Assembly: GCF_011397635.1 (NCBI RefSeq)
Contig: NC_064759.1
Span: 23,212,428-23,276,427, forward strand
Origin: Epinephelus fuscoguttatus
Taxonomy: Eukaryota; Chordata; Actinopteri; Perciformes; Serranidae
Length of the DNA stretch: 64,000 bases
Direction: 5' to 3'
Below are positions 38,501-48,200 of this stretch, one piece after another. Under the pieces are notes generated by a model. The model ran no database searches, was not told the origin of the DNA, and was given only the letters and a program-made list of their open reading frames with translations. Both the position numbers and the translations under genes were made by a program. Every line of letters begins with the position of its first letter. Position 1 is the first letter of the stretch.

Positions 38501-39880
38501 ACAGAGTGTATGGGTTGCAGCTGCTGCGGTAGTGGGCTTTGTTACATGTCACATTAAATTGAATAATGGTTGTAGTGATTGGCTGCGAGGAATATCATAC
38601 ACAGTCACTCAGTCAGTCTAGATCTGGGTACAAAAAGGATATAATGTATGAATGGTTTGGCTAGAAAAATTTAGATACCTTTTGGTAGTGGGTTAAAACA
38701 AACAAGGCAGCTGCATCTTTCATTGCTGGCTGTTAACTACCACAACATTGTCTTGATAAGTCTTAATATAAGAAAACTGATCTCCATAAGCAACAAAGAA
38801 ATGATCATGGATTTTCTCTCCTCAGACAAGCTGGGATCCACAGTGTTTGCACCAGTTAAAATGGATTTTGTTGGAAACATCAAGGTACGCGTACATGTCT
38901 TTGACTCTTTGTCTTTTAGCAGATTTGACTGTTCAGCTAAGGAAATGATGACACAGTTGTTTTTCAAAAGTAGCTCTAAGTCTTGTGCTAAATATTATGT
39001 GACAAACAAGATGAATCAACATTAGTACTTAAGGATCTGCAATATAATATGTCCACGGGGAGACATTAGCTGTGCACAGTGCTGCTTAAAACCAGACATG
39101 ACTCATCACTCCTCTCATTCTTGAGCTGTCAATGCAAATTATATAAAAACTGATTGAGCTGTTAAATGTATTATAGTTTTGTCATTTGAGTAGAATCAGG
39201 ATCTGTTTCCCGCTCACGTCACTATATCACTCTCTTCACCCTGTAGAAAATTCACCAGAAGCTGATGTCCGACCCCGACAGTTTCCCCACGCTACAGTCC
39301 ATCGTGTTACATGAAGTTCAGACAGATGTTGCCCAGGTGCGCAACTCAGCCACAGAGGCTCTGCTGTGGCTCAGAAGAGGCCTGAAGTTCCTCAAGGAGT
39401 TCCTGTCAGAGGTCAACGCAGGAGAACAGGACATCCAGGGAGCACTAAGTGAGTCTAGGATGCACAAATCTACAAACAAGTTCACACAACAGATTCAAGA
39501 TTCGTTATATTCTGTCTGTTCTCTCACCCAGGTAATGCCTATGGAAAGACCCTTCGACAGTACCACGGCTGGGTTGTGCGAGGCGTTTTTGCTGTAGGTA
39601 TTTCCTCCTCTCACTGATGCTTTTCCCCTCTGAGGTTTATCTGTGCTTGGAGTGTGACTATCGCGTGCTTCTATTTCCCCAGTTGGCGCTGAGAGCCGCC
39701 CCATCTTATCAAAACTTCGCCGCTGCCTTAGTGTCAAGAGAGGGCGATGAGCTGAAGGACGGCTTCACTAGCGGCATGCACAGGGACCTGGGAGTGTACC
39801 TACCTGCCATGCAGAAGCAGCTGGCCATCCTAGACACCCTGTATGAAGAATACAACCTGGAATCTGATGAAGTGGTGTGA
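29573..39880 (+). CDS. plekha8: PLEKHA8 / FAPP2, PI4P-binding glycolipid transfer protein
   Basis: Exons: 29573-29612, 30091-30207, 30338-30493, 30583-30704, 31562-31720, 31845-31885, 32127-32254, 35398-35749, 36586-36671, 38826-38884, 39247-39448, 39532-39593, 39683-39880. All phases agree, giving 573 residues; the human protein is about 519, so the middle is longer. The PH domain (1 to about 93) begins [20 protein letters not shown] and keeps Lys7 and Arg18, used by FAPP PH domains for PI4P. A helical segment follows ([20 protein letters not shown]), then an acidic, Gln/His-rich linker. The C-terminal GLTP fold keeps its glycolipid-site residues: Asp414, Asn418 and Lys421 in [10 protein letters not shown], Trp461 and His499. 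It ends LESDEVV. The family moves glucosylceramide from cis-Golgi to TGN. The start codon has A at -3 and G at +4. Confidence 0.96.
30868..31465. repeat. Interspersed retroelement 3'-end-like repeat in plekha8 intron 4
   Basis: It begins AGAATCAGAATCAAAAGTACTT and ends with text such as GAGGGACGAGTTGTGCAGTT and ATGGCTTCCTGTGGTTCTTT, which I recall as the 3' part of a common fish LINE/SINE family. It is AT-rich in the middle. Confidence 0.45.
32861..33411. mobile_element. MITE with AAGCCCCGTTTCCACC ends
   Basis: The left end AAGCCCCGTTTCCACC (32861-32876) and right end GGTGGAAATGGGGCTT (33396-33411) are inverted repeats with one mismatch. The element lies in plekha8 intron 7 and abuts the next element with essentially no spacer. 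Confidence 0.7.
33410..34585. mobile_element. TTAA-flanked DNA transposon with ~340-bp terminal inverted repeats
   Basis: TTAA sits at both ends (33410-33413, 34582-34585). The arms begin AGGGAAATTTCGGTTTAT and run inverted for about 340 bp (left to about 33750, right from about 34245), with scattered mismatches. The interior holds a broken minus-strand reading frame (see the pseudogene entry) and a duplicated CTGCTTGTTCTCGCGA near 34203 and 34246. No transposase is visible, so it is non-autonomous. TTAA targets are used by the piggyBac and Kolobok superfamilies; which applies is unresolved. Confidence 0.8.
33770..34129 (-). pseudogene. Broken P2X7-C-terminal-like (P2RX7_C) reading frame inside the TTAA element
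   Basis: The minus strand from 34129 reads [20 protein letters not shown], then [20 protein letters not shown], and hits a stop after a run of arginines. One base out of phase it continues [13 protein letters not shown], then a Cys-rich motif (W-x2-C-x-C-C-x-P-x-P-T-x2-E-x-C-x-C-C-x-E-W) and ...[12 protein letters not shown]. The YLFEPE...REIEE and PMPT-like Cys motif are, from memory, typical of P2X7-cytoplasmic-tail-like zinc-binding proteins that are numerous in fish genomes. One frameshift and the missing C-terminal half mark it as dead. Confidence 0.55.
34738..34975 (-). mobile_element. MITE family A, copy 3 (truncated)
   Basis: Inverted relative to copy 1. It shares CACCATGTTTCTACAGTAGC, GGTTGCAATCTGCAATCTCA and a GAGGTCCTTTAA end with TTAA at 34972-34975. 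The opposite end is missing. It lies in plekha8 intron 7. Confidence 0.7.
35398..35749 (+). CDS. plekha8: plekha8 exon 8: long acidic, low-complexity linker
   Basis: This 352-nt exon encodes most of the linker between the PH and GLTP domains. It is dominated by Glu, Asp, Gln, Lys, His and Asn ([30 protein letters not shown]) and ends ETFFSTMSH at the donor. The final TFFSTM is shared with the mammalian protein and resembles an FFAT-type VAP-binding core; that function is inference. The rest of the exon is not recognisably conserved and probably accounts for the extra length relative to the human protein. A 113-codon open frame in another phase of the same DNA is a shadow. Confidence 0.9.
37052..37573 (+). 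mobile_element. Dispersed element family B, copy 1
   Basis: It starts CATAGACTGTATAAAAGAAG and ends with the near-complement TTTCATACAGTCCATG. Shared family text includes TTTGTGGATTACTGTTTTAA, AGCCTTGAGTTTAG, GGAGCCAGAAATGAC and GGCTTCACTTTTCAG. It lies in plekha8 intron 9. Confidence 0.65.
37930..38165. repeat. Interspersed repeat (TTTATTTATAAAGCCCAATATC type)
   Basis: AATTCAATTCAATTTAAATTT followed by AAGCCCAATATCACAAATCA, AACTCTTTAACAGGGAGAAG and GGATGGACAGACGTGCAATA is a repeat common in teleost genomes as I recall; the boundaries are approximate. Confidence 0.5.
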
Positions 39881-41588
39881 AACTTGACCAGAGACAGGAT
39901 CTGAGTTCAAGGAAGGATATGACCTGACTGCATGGGCAGAGTAGTGTCTAAGAGCTGGAGGAGGGTGCCAGATGCAACGAGTGCATCTTGTGTACAGAGT
40001 AGGGTGAGCATGTCCCGTGTCAGTGTGAGGTGTTTCCGGTGGTTGTTAAATTCTACTACAGTAGAGGGTCTAGGTTTGATGAAGGTATCAGTGTCTGTAT
40101 TTAGGAGCAAGCATTAACAATGAAGACGTTACGGTCTGACAAAATGTAGTTTTGTGGGTCTTGTTTAAAAGACCATTGACAGTGTAGGGATTTTAAGCCC
40201 TATCGTACAGACTCCCACCATAATGACTTGTGGTGACTTTGTTACTGGTGCACATGTTGTGGCTGTGTAGTAGCTTTTTATGTACAGGTACATAATCACA
40301 AGGTATTTGGCTCTAGTGACAACCCTGGAAGATCATGTGTGATCCCCCTTGAGCTGATCGGAATGCAAAGAAATGTTTAATCAGGATTGTCCTGCTTCCT
40401 TAGATTCATGAAAGAGGGATACTCACAACTTAAACAAGGCACTATTTTGACAAGAGTAATATCAGATTGTTCCAGTGCCCAATAAATGCCTTAAGTATGT
40501 GATGGGATTGCATACTGGGCGAGCTTTTAGTCTATTAGGTAAACACTTTTTCATGCACTGACTGTTTAAGTTCAGTGGACATTATGATATGACATTGATT
40601 TAGTTTCTTTCCCTGAAATATTTAATATGATCCTGCAGGATGACAATGTATGGTTTGACATGTTGAACAATTGCTCTAGAGACTTTCCGAGGGACCAAAA
40701 AGGAGCTGTCATGGGGAATGGCTTTAGCCTCTGCTGCCTACAGTACCACAACACACAAGAATGAAAACACAAAGTGTAGCTGTTAAAGTACTGACAACTG
40801 CTGAATACTTAAGTGGACATCCTCTGCACAAACCTATGCATAAAATGCATTTTCATAATGTCTATTTATTACGTCTTAAGTTATACAGTTCACATTAATG
40901 TCACAGGGATCCGTTCAGTCCAGCTTTTGTGTGAATGTATGGACATTTGTAGCCACAGAGCATGTTTATTGATTGCATGGTTTTATGTATTAAGTAACAT
41001 AGGAGCCAACGGAAACTGAATATAGGCCAAGGACTTAAATTAACCAAGTTAATATATTGATAGAGAGTTAAACTACATCGCTTCTCCTTCATCTCTGTGC
41101 TATGATAACATTCAGCTACTCTACAAATTTTTTTTAATCACGTTGTCCATGCACTGTTCTACATACTTGAGTGTTATCTTCTGTACTTAATATATTATGA
41201 TGTCACTCCAACAATGAAAAAAAAAGTGTGGTAAGACTCCACCTCCTGGCCAAGTTAAAGTTTCTCCATAGAGTCACTGAGCCATTCAAGCAAAGCAGGA
41301 ACATCCTTATAGGGCTTTTTTTTAAAAAAAAAAAACAAAAAAACAAGACATACCACATAGTATTTGTAACTTTATTCTAACTTTTTGTTTGTGTTTTCAG
41401 GAATGCACACAGTAATAATTCTTGAAGTTAGTCCTTTGCAGCAGGTTTACATCGCAGATGTGTAATGGGCTGGTTCACTGTTGCAGATCAATTCCAATGT
41501 TAATCCTGAGAATACTCCATTGTAATATTGCAGACATTTGATTTGGGTTTTCTATGACTGTACATAAGATGCTATTTGATTTTTACAT

Positions 41589-41691
41589 AATAAATAATTA
41601 AGTTGTCTTAGTGTGTGTCTGGTGCTGTCGCAGATTCATATTTTATTGTCCTATATAGAGGAAATTTGTTGTCACAGTCTGTACAAATAAA
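41589..41691 (+). terminator. Candidate plekha8 distal polyadenylation signals
   Basis: AATAAA occurs at 41589-41594 and 41686-41691, and a nearer AATAAA lies at 40481-40486, about 600 nt after the stop codon. The interval 39881-41600 is AT-rich, with no recognised repeat and no coding exon, consistent with a 3' UTR of 0.6 to 1.8 kb. Which signal is used cannot be decided from sequence. Confidence 0.4.
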
Positions 41692-41707
41692 CACTCAGAA
41701 CTGGTTA

Positions 41708-41732
41708 CAGACAGACAGACAGACAGACAGAC
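41708..41732. repeat. (CAGA)n microsatellite
   Basis: About six CAGA units just beyond the presumed plekha8 3' end. Confidence 0.9.
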
Positions 41733-44418
41733 AAGAACATCACAAGTCTATTACAGTGACCCTGGGTTATTAAGAGCAGTAATGGTTGAGGACACCTCCT
41801 CTCAAGGGATGATAATCTGTGGCCAGGAGGGAGGAGAGTGAAGCATGGGTTGAGAGGGTGGTAGAGGTGGTGTGCGGTCAGTGCTCTGTAAGTGGTGGCA
41901 GTGTCAATGAGGGCTGGCAGGATGGGGATGCTAAATATTTAAGAAAATATATTGGTGATTTTCAGGAGCTTGATTCTGTTGATTCAGTATTGTGAAATAG
42001 CAGGTGGCGCAGTACAGAAGGATGGGTACAATAATGCTACAATACAGGAAGAGCAGGAGGAGGGTTTGACTCATGCCCTTAGTTTGGGAATCGCAGACAA
42101 ATATGTAATTTTCTATTTTGTATTAGACAGGAGCCCAGAGGTATTAGGCCATATTCTCTCAACCTTGGTGACCATACACAAATACCCCTCATTTCAAATG
42201 TCAATCAAACAAATCAGTGAGTAAGCAATAGATACTAAATCTGCACAGGTGTTGTAGTTAGTCGGAACAATAGTGGCACTGAGCTCAGATAACACCTTTG
42301 CATACCTTGCTGTGTGTGTTTTGCATGTGCAGCAGTAGTGTGTCTTCTGCCAGGACCACATGCCAGCCATTCCTCCTTATAGGTCAGGGATTTTCACTTG
42401 GCTTGGGCAAACAGCTGGGCCCCTGCCTGCTTCCTGTCCCCGTGGCCTCCTTTGCATCGCCCCTTGTGCCGCAGCTGTAACGCTATACCACCCAGCATGC
42501 ACTAAAATAACCCCTTTTGTTGGAAAAAGTATTTGATTTCATCTAAATACCTGTGAGAGCTCAAAATAGATCCTACATGTTTAACATCATGGCTGTATTT
42601 CTGACAGAGCGGAAATCAACAGCTATTAGTTCATGAATTAATTTTAACTGTTCAAGGTTCCCAAACTCCACAAATAGTACACTTGACTTGGGGGGGATTC
42701 TTCTGTGAGCACAGCAGATCTTTTCATTACAGAGCAGGAGAATCAGGTTGGCCACCGCATCTCCAGCGACATTTAGTGCTGCAACTGAGACATCTGTGGT
42801 ACAAATCTGATTGGTCTGGTCAGGGGGAATGCACATGATGGGATAAATACGCCAAGGTAAGCTTTTACTGGGGCATCTCAGCAGACAAATTGTCCTGATG
42901 TGATTTAGAAAAGAAATACAGCATGCTAATAGAGTTAAATGGCCGTGTCCAGCCTCAAACATCTCTACTGCAACACTGGCCGGCTGCCCGTGCCCAACCT
43001 GTATCACCGTGCTTCATCTCCAGGCACAGACGCAGCTCTGAGGGGGGCTTTGTCGAGACAGAATGAAAAGCTGGGGGGAAAAACCCACTGCCACGTCTGA
43101 GAAAAGTGTTCACTGTGTGGTCTCTTAACTATTTAGTCAACCACAGCACTTTGCAAGGAGCTGCTGACAGCGTCTTTTCCCCACTTGATAGATATCAGCT
43201 TTTTCTTTTTCTTTTTTTTTTACAGTGAGTGCTCTGACAGAACATCAATAGCATCTGTATCACTGTCTATCTGCTTTTTTGCACAGCTTCCAATCACTGT
43301 CACCACTTGCTCACAACACACTGGCAGCAAAGCCACAGAAAACCCCCTGACTTAAGTTTAAAGATGCATGTGTGTAAGACAAAGTAGGGAGCTTTGAATG
43401 ATTTAAATTCCTGTTTTATTTTCAGTTCTTTTTTTAAAGTTATCCACAACTACTATATAAATCATATAATCATGGAACAAAATGAACTTTCACTATCCCA
43501 GTCACAGTGTACACTATATTTCTAAAGCCTCACAGTATGTTACCACATGCATGTTATGTTTCAGCATTGATGTGCATACACAGTACAGGATACAGCACAG
43601 CAGCACAGACAGAACATTCAACACAGTTTCCAAAAGGTTATTTCAGCATTGTGCATGGCACAGTTCATCTCTATCATATAAGGGGTGTCACACATACAGT
43701 ACTTAGCTACACTCTGGGCAGAGCAAGACTTCTTAAGACACCTGCTATGCTGATGAATGCGATGAATTATACAAAACAAAGTGGAAGCATTTCACACTCA
43801 AGCATGCGGAGACAATATAGTAACAGTCTTTATCTTTAAATTGCTTTTTACAGAAGAATCACCTCATAACACCTGACTACATGTAAGTATGGCTGAGAAC
43901 AGGTTCTCCCTTGGCACTGCGACTCATACAGTAGCTTATGGAAAATGTCAGCTTATATCGGCAAAGTCGTTTTCACCACCGGTGCCCAACACGCAGCAGA
44001 CTACATCTACACTGTTAAGTTAACTGTTGAGTTTCTCTGTTGCTGTATATGCTGTAAGACAGAAGGACTGGATAAAGAGGTATTAGAGTAAATACAGTAA
44101 GGACCACAGAAACAGACTGGAATTGAAATTCCTCCCATCGTTAGCAGCTACAGACTTCCCCAGCCTCTCCTGTGCAGTGAGAACATTAAGAACATAACAG
44201 TTTCAAGCCTTCATATACAGAATATGTCATCTCTCACTGAAGCACAGGGAAGAAACCCAGATCGTACCTAGAGGATTGCGCGTTGTCGATACTTTAAAGC
44301 TCTTGTTTTGAGTGTGCTTCAGCGTACAGTCACTGCCATCTTATTTACAAAGAGAGTAGTGGGGGGTGCCTGTGAAAGGTGCCGTGTGGAGCTACATGAC
44401 CTGTTGGTTCCTGAGAAG
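41733..44418. other. Intergenic DNA between plekha8 and colq
   Basis: No exon with family support was found. The longest open frame (minus strand, 42573-43007, 144 codons) matches nothing I recognise and has no splice or codon evidence. Part of this DNA may be colq 3' UTR if the distal signal at 43415 is used. Confidence 0.4.
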
Positions 44419-44424
44419 TTTATT
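44419..44424 (-). terminator. Candidate colq polyadenylation signal
   Basis: The reverse complement reads AATAAA, 780 nt downstream of the colq stop codon at 45204. A second AATAAA on the same strand lies at 43415-43420. No other gene is recognised between plekha8 and colq, so 43400-45203 may be colq 3' UTR. The choice between the two signals is open. Confidence 0.3.
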
Positions 44425-45203
44425 TTTTTTTGGATTTATGAAACCTTGTTCTGACTGAATTGTCCCTGTCAAGCACCACCACAAGCTAATGAAGCCTCCT
44501 GATATAACAGTCTCACTGACATGTAAGTGCATAATTCACGCACCTGTCTCCATCCCTAACCATGCATATTGATCTTACCATGCCTGGTTTTACCCTTTAC
44601 AACTTAAATTCTTGATGTGACACTCAGAGCCTTGTTGGCAATAATAAGTAAAGTGATGGGTTACATGCTCGGATAGTGACAGCTGCTGTCATGGTCTCAG
44701 TAATCCCAGCCTCATGCAAAAGCTGTGCACTGTCATACCTGAGGCCATGGCTCTGGATGTCCTACTGCCTCTCTTTCTCAACAGTAACTGGGTCAAGATT
44801 AATACGCCTCTGGCCCCAATACAGCTCCTCTGCAACTTCTCCCACTGGCACTTAATTAAGTCTCTGCATGGCTGTCACACAACTGTTGCATCCAGAGGCT
44901 GATTCATGGTGAGGAGGCCAGTCTTAAGTCCTGCTTGTTAAGACTGAGTGCAGTTGTCCTGTGCATTTCCTATGTGTGGGTGAAGGCTTTCGCCTCCACT
45001 ATAACTCCAGGGAGCGACGTGGCATCTCAGCAGCAATACAGAGGAGTTATAGATATACTGTATATACGATTTGTTTTTTTTCTTTCATCACTGGCTGCCT
45101 CTACCTTCAGAGTCTCTTGCTTGGAGCATTATTGTTCTTTTTTTTGCATGAAAATATTCCAAATAACACACAGAGGATCCTGCTGCACCGTCCAGCTTCC
45201 TCC

Positions 45204-48200
45204 TCAAGTGAAGTACTTGCAGTTTGTGGAGTCAATAACACAGTGTGGTGTGCACTTGAGGTGACCATATGACCTGCAAGTAACAGGAGAAACAAGTTTT
45301 AAAGGTCCAATATGTAGAATATAGGGGGATACATTGGCAGCAATGGAACATAATACAACAAGTATATTTTCTTTAGTCTATAATCACATGAAAATAAGAA
45401 TCATTGTGTTTTCGATACCTGAGAATAAGCAATTTTATCTACATAGGGAGGTGGCTCCTCATCCATGAGATCATCATGTTGCACTGCCATGTTTTTACAG
45501 TAGCCCAGAATGAACAAACCAAGCACTAGCTCTAAATAGGGTCATTCATGTTTTTTTATCAGCCACTGTAGTTAGCAGCACTTCCCTGACAAACAGCATC
45601 ACAAAAACACAGATTTCTTTCTAACATGAAACTGCTTTATTCAGTGTTTTTACCGGTTTAAATCAAGGGGTCCATTTGTTTTGGAGAGGAAGAGACGTGT
45701 ACAGATAATTTGGCTCTGGTTAAAAACCTCTTGAACGTCTGGATCTTAAGTTATTAGAGAATAAAAGTGAGCACACATTGACAGGTGCTGAGCCATCCGA
45801 CACTGTGCTGTCTCCGACAAGCCAAACAGTGTCGGAGGAACACTGACTTTTAACGTGAAACTGCTTTATTCAGTGTTTTTACTGGGTCTATTATTGGGCC
45901 CATTTGTGTTGGAGTTGAAAGATCTTCGTGGATAATTCGGCTCTTGATGAAAACCTCCTGAATGTCTGGATCAGAAAAGCTGATTTGTAATGTAAAAGTG
46001 CTTAATTCAGTGTTTTGATTCAGTGCTCTAAATCACAGGGTCCATTTGTTTGGAGAGGAAGAGACCTCTGCGGATAATTCGGCTCCTTGTAAAAACCTCC
46101 TGCCCAATGAAAACTAAAGGAATTCTAACCAGGAGAAGTTTCAGCTGGTTGCAATCTGCAATGCCTACTGCTCGATGCCACTAAATCCCCCTAAATCTCA
46201 CAAACTCCTCCTTAAACATGTCAACACACGCTTCTTATACAGCACAGAGTTTTGACAACATATAGTTGTGTACTCTGCTTACCCTGGAAGATATGAATTA
46301 CATGTCTGGTATCCAAAGTCCTTTCCATCACACTCCTCAGCCCCCTCATAACGGTATCCGTCTCCACAGTAAGCGTGTTTACACTCTGTGGAAAGATGAG
46401 ACAGCAGGGGTGGATGGGGTTATAATATATGTGCACACCAAAGTACAACTAAGGAGCTCTCACAGAACGCCTGACGTGGACATGTGACTTACTGACACAG
46501 CCGTCAGTGACGACTCTGTTCCTGTCGTCACACTCCTCTCCGTTGGAAATCTGCACTATCCCGTCACCACAGTAACCTTCATCATCAGGTGCGTTTTCCA
46601 TGGACTGGAACGGCGTCAGCTGGAATGGAAAAGTCTTTTACAGAGTTTAAAAAGTTGAACAAGAAAAGGAAAAAGAAAAGCAACAGTGTGTAAAACAAAA
46701 TTGTAACACCAAAATCTATGACCCGAACGGAGACTGTAAAAATGGACGTAGCTACCGTGATGTTGTTGGTTTTTGGACTCCCGTTTTGAAGCCTTGAGTT
46801 TGGCATTTTGGTGTTTTTTGGAGCCAGAAGTGACCATATTTGACAGCCTGTCACTTGAAGTGGCCCGCCCTTAATAATAATGTAACTTTAAGGCTTAATA
46901 AAATGTAAACAGGTGAGTTATATAAAGGTTCACTCCACATACAGTTGCCATGATTGTTAAAATTATCTACAGAGACCAAAAATGTTATTGCATCAGGCTA
47001 TAAATATGTTTATTTCCACTGTAAAGTTGTGCAGTTTAATGTTGGGGTCTATGGGGATTACTCGCTTCTGGAGCCAGCCTCAAGTGGCCATTAGAGGAAC
47101 TCCCATTTTTGGCTTCATTTTTCAGCCCCTGAGGTTGCTGCTTGGACCAAATAGGAATTTCAGCTGCATTGCCAGCTGTTAGTCAAAAATTGTGACCATT
47201 TAATATTCAGGTAATACATACAAATTGTGACACCTCATCTGACGATATTTGGTCAAAAATCTTTCATATAATTTAACTTTTAGCGCCACAGAATCTGACA
47301 AATTCCACTAATCACAGCTATCAAAATGTGTGACCCGATCTAAATACAATGTTAACACCACATTTGGTAACAACTTTCAAAAAAGTATAACAAAAACATT
47401 TGCAGAAGCAGTGTAGCTGAAAGTCTTTTCTCAGGTCATAGAAAATGGTGGCACATCAGATTCTGTGACCTATAATAATAAAGTATGTGACACAACATGA
47501 TGCAGTGTCAACTGATATTTCTGTTTGGGTCACAGATTTTGGTGTAGTGAAGATAATTAGATTTTGCTGCATGCAGTGATACCTGGATTGGCAGCCAGCC
47601 ATCAATGTCTTTGAAATAGAGAGATCTCTGGTCTTTGCGGAATGCGAGAGCGTTATCTGTGTGAAGACGCTCCAGTTCTTCCTCATTGCTCACGACGAAT
47701 ATCTGAATGAAAGGCAAAGTGAGGAAATTTGCTGTCACGTTTTCAATATTTAGTGCATTTTGAATTAGATGGTTGGCGTCCTGCCGGAGTGCAATTTTGA
47801 GATATTGAGCATCAAAATTTAATATCTCAGCTTGAAGTATGTGTCTGAAAGCAATATCCATGTCCCCTGAAGGCATACTTTTATCTCTCAAAACTTTTTA
47901 TCTTTAAATAATTTACTCAGAAGTTATTAAAACCCTATAACCTCTGGGTTTCTAAAAAAAATCACAAGTGAAAATATCCCTGTGTGTCAAATGATTCAGT
48001 ACATCACAAATTTCTACACATAACTTTTTGCATTTGAGAAGACTATAAATTCCTCACCGCTGGCACTTTGGGATAGTTTCCTCTGGAAGGATAATCATCA
48101 AATGGAGCATTACTAAGAGAGCCGCAGCTACACTTTCCAGGAGGCCCAGGTGGACCACGTGCACCCTTTGTTCCAACCATGTAGAGTCCTAAACATATAC

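Noticed and set aside
42573-43007. 144-codon minus-strand open frame between plekha8 and colq
   Set aside because: No recognisable domain, no Kozak or splice support, and no paralogue in the window. It is probably chance or old decayed sequence.
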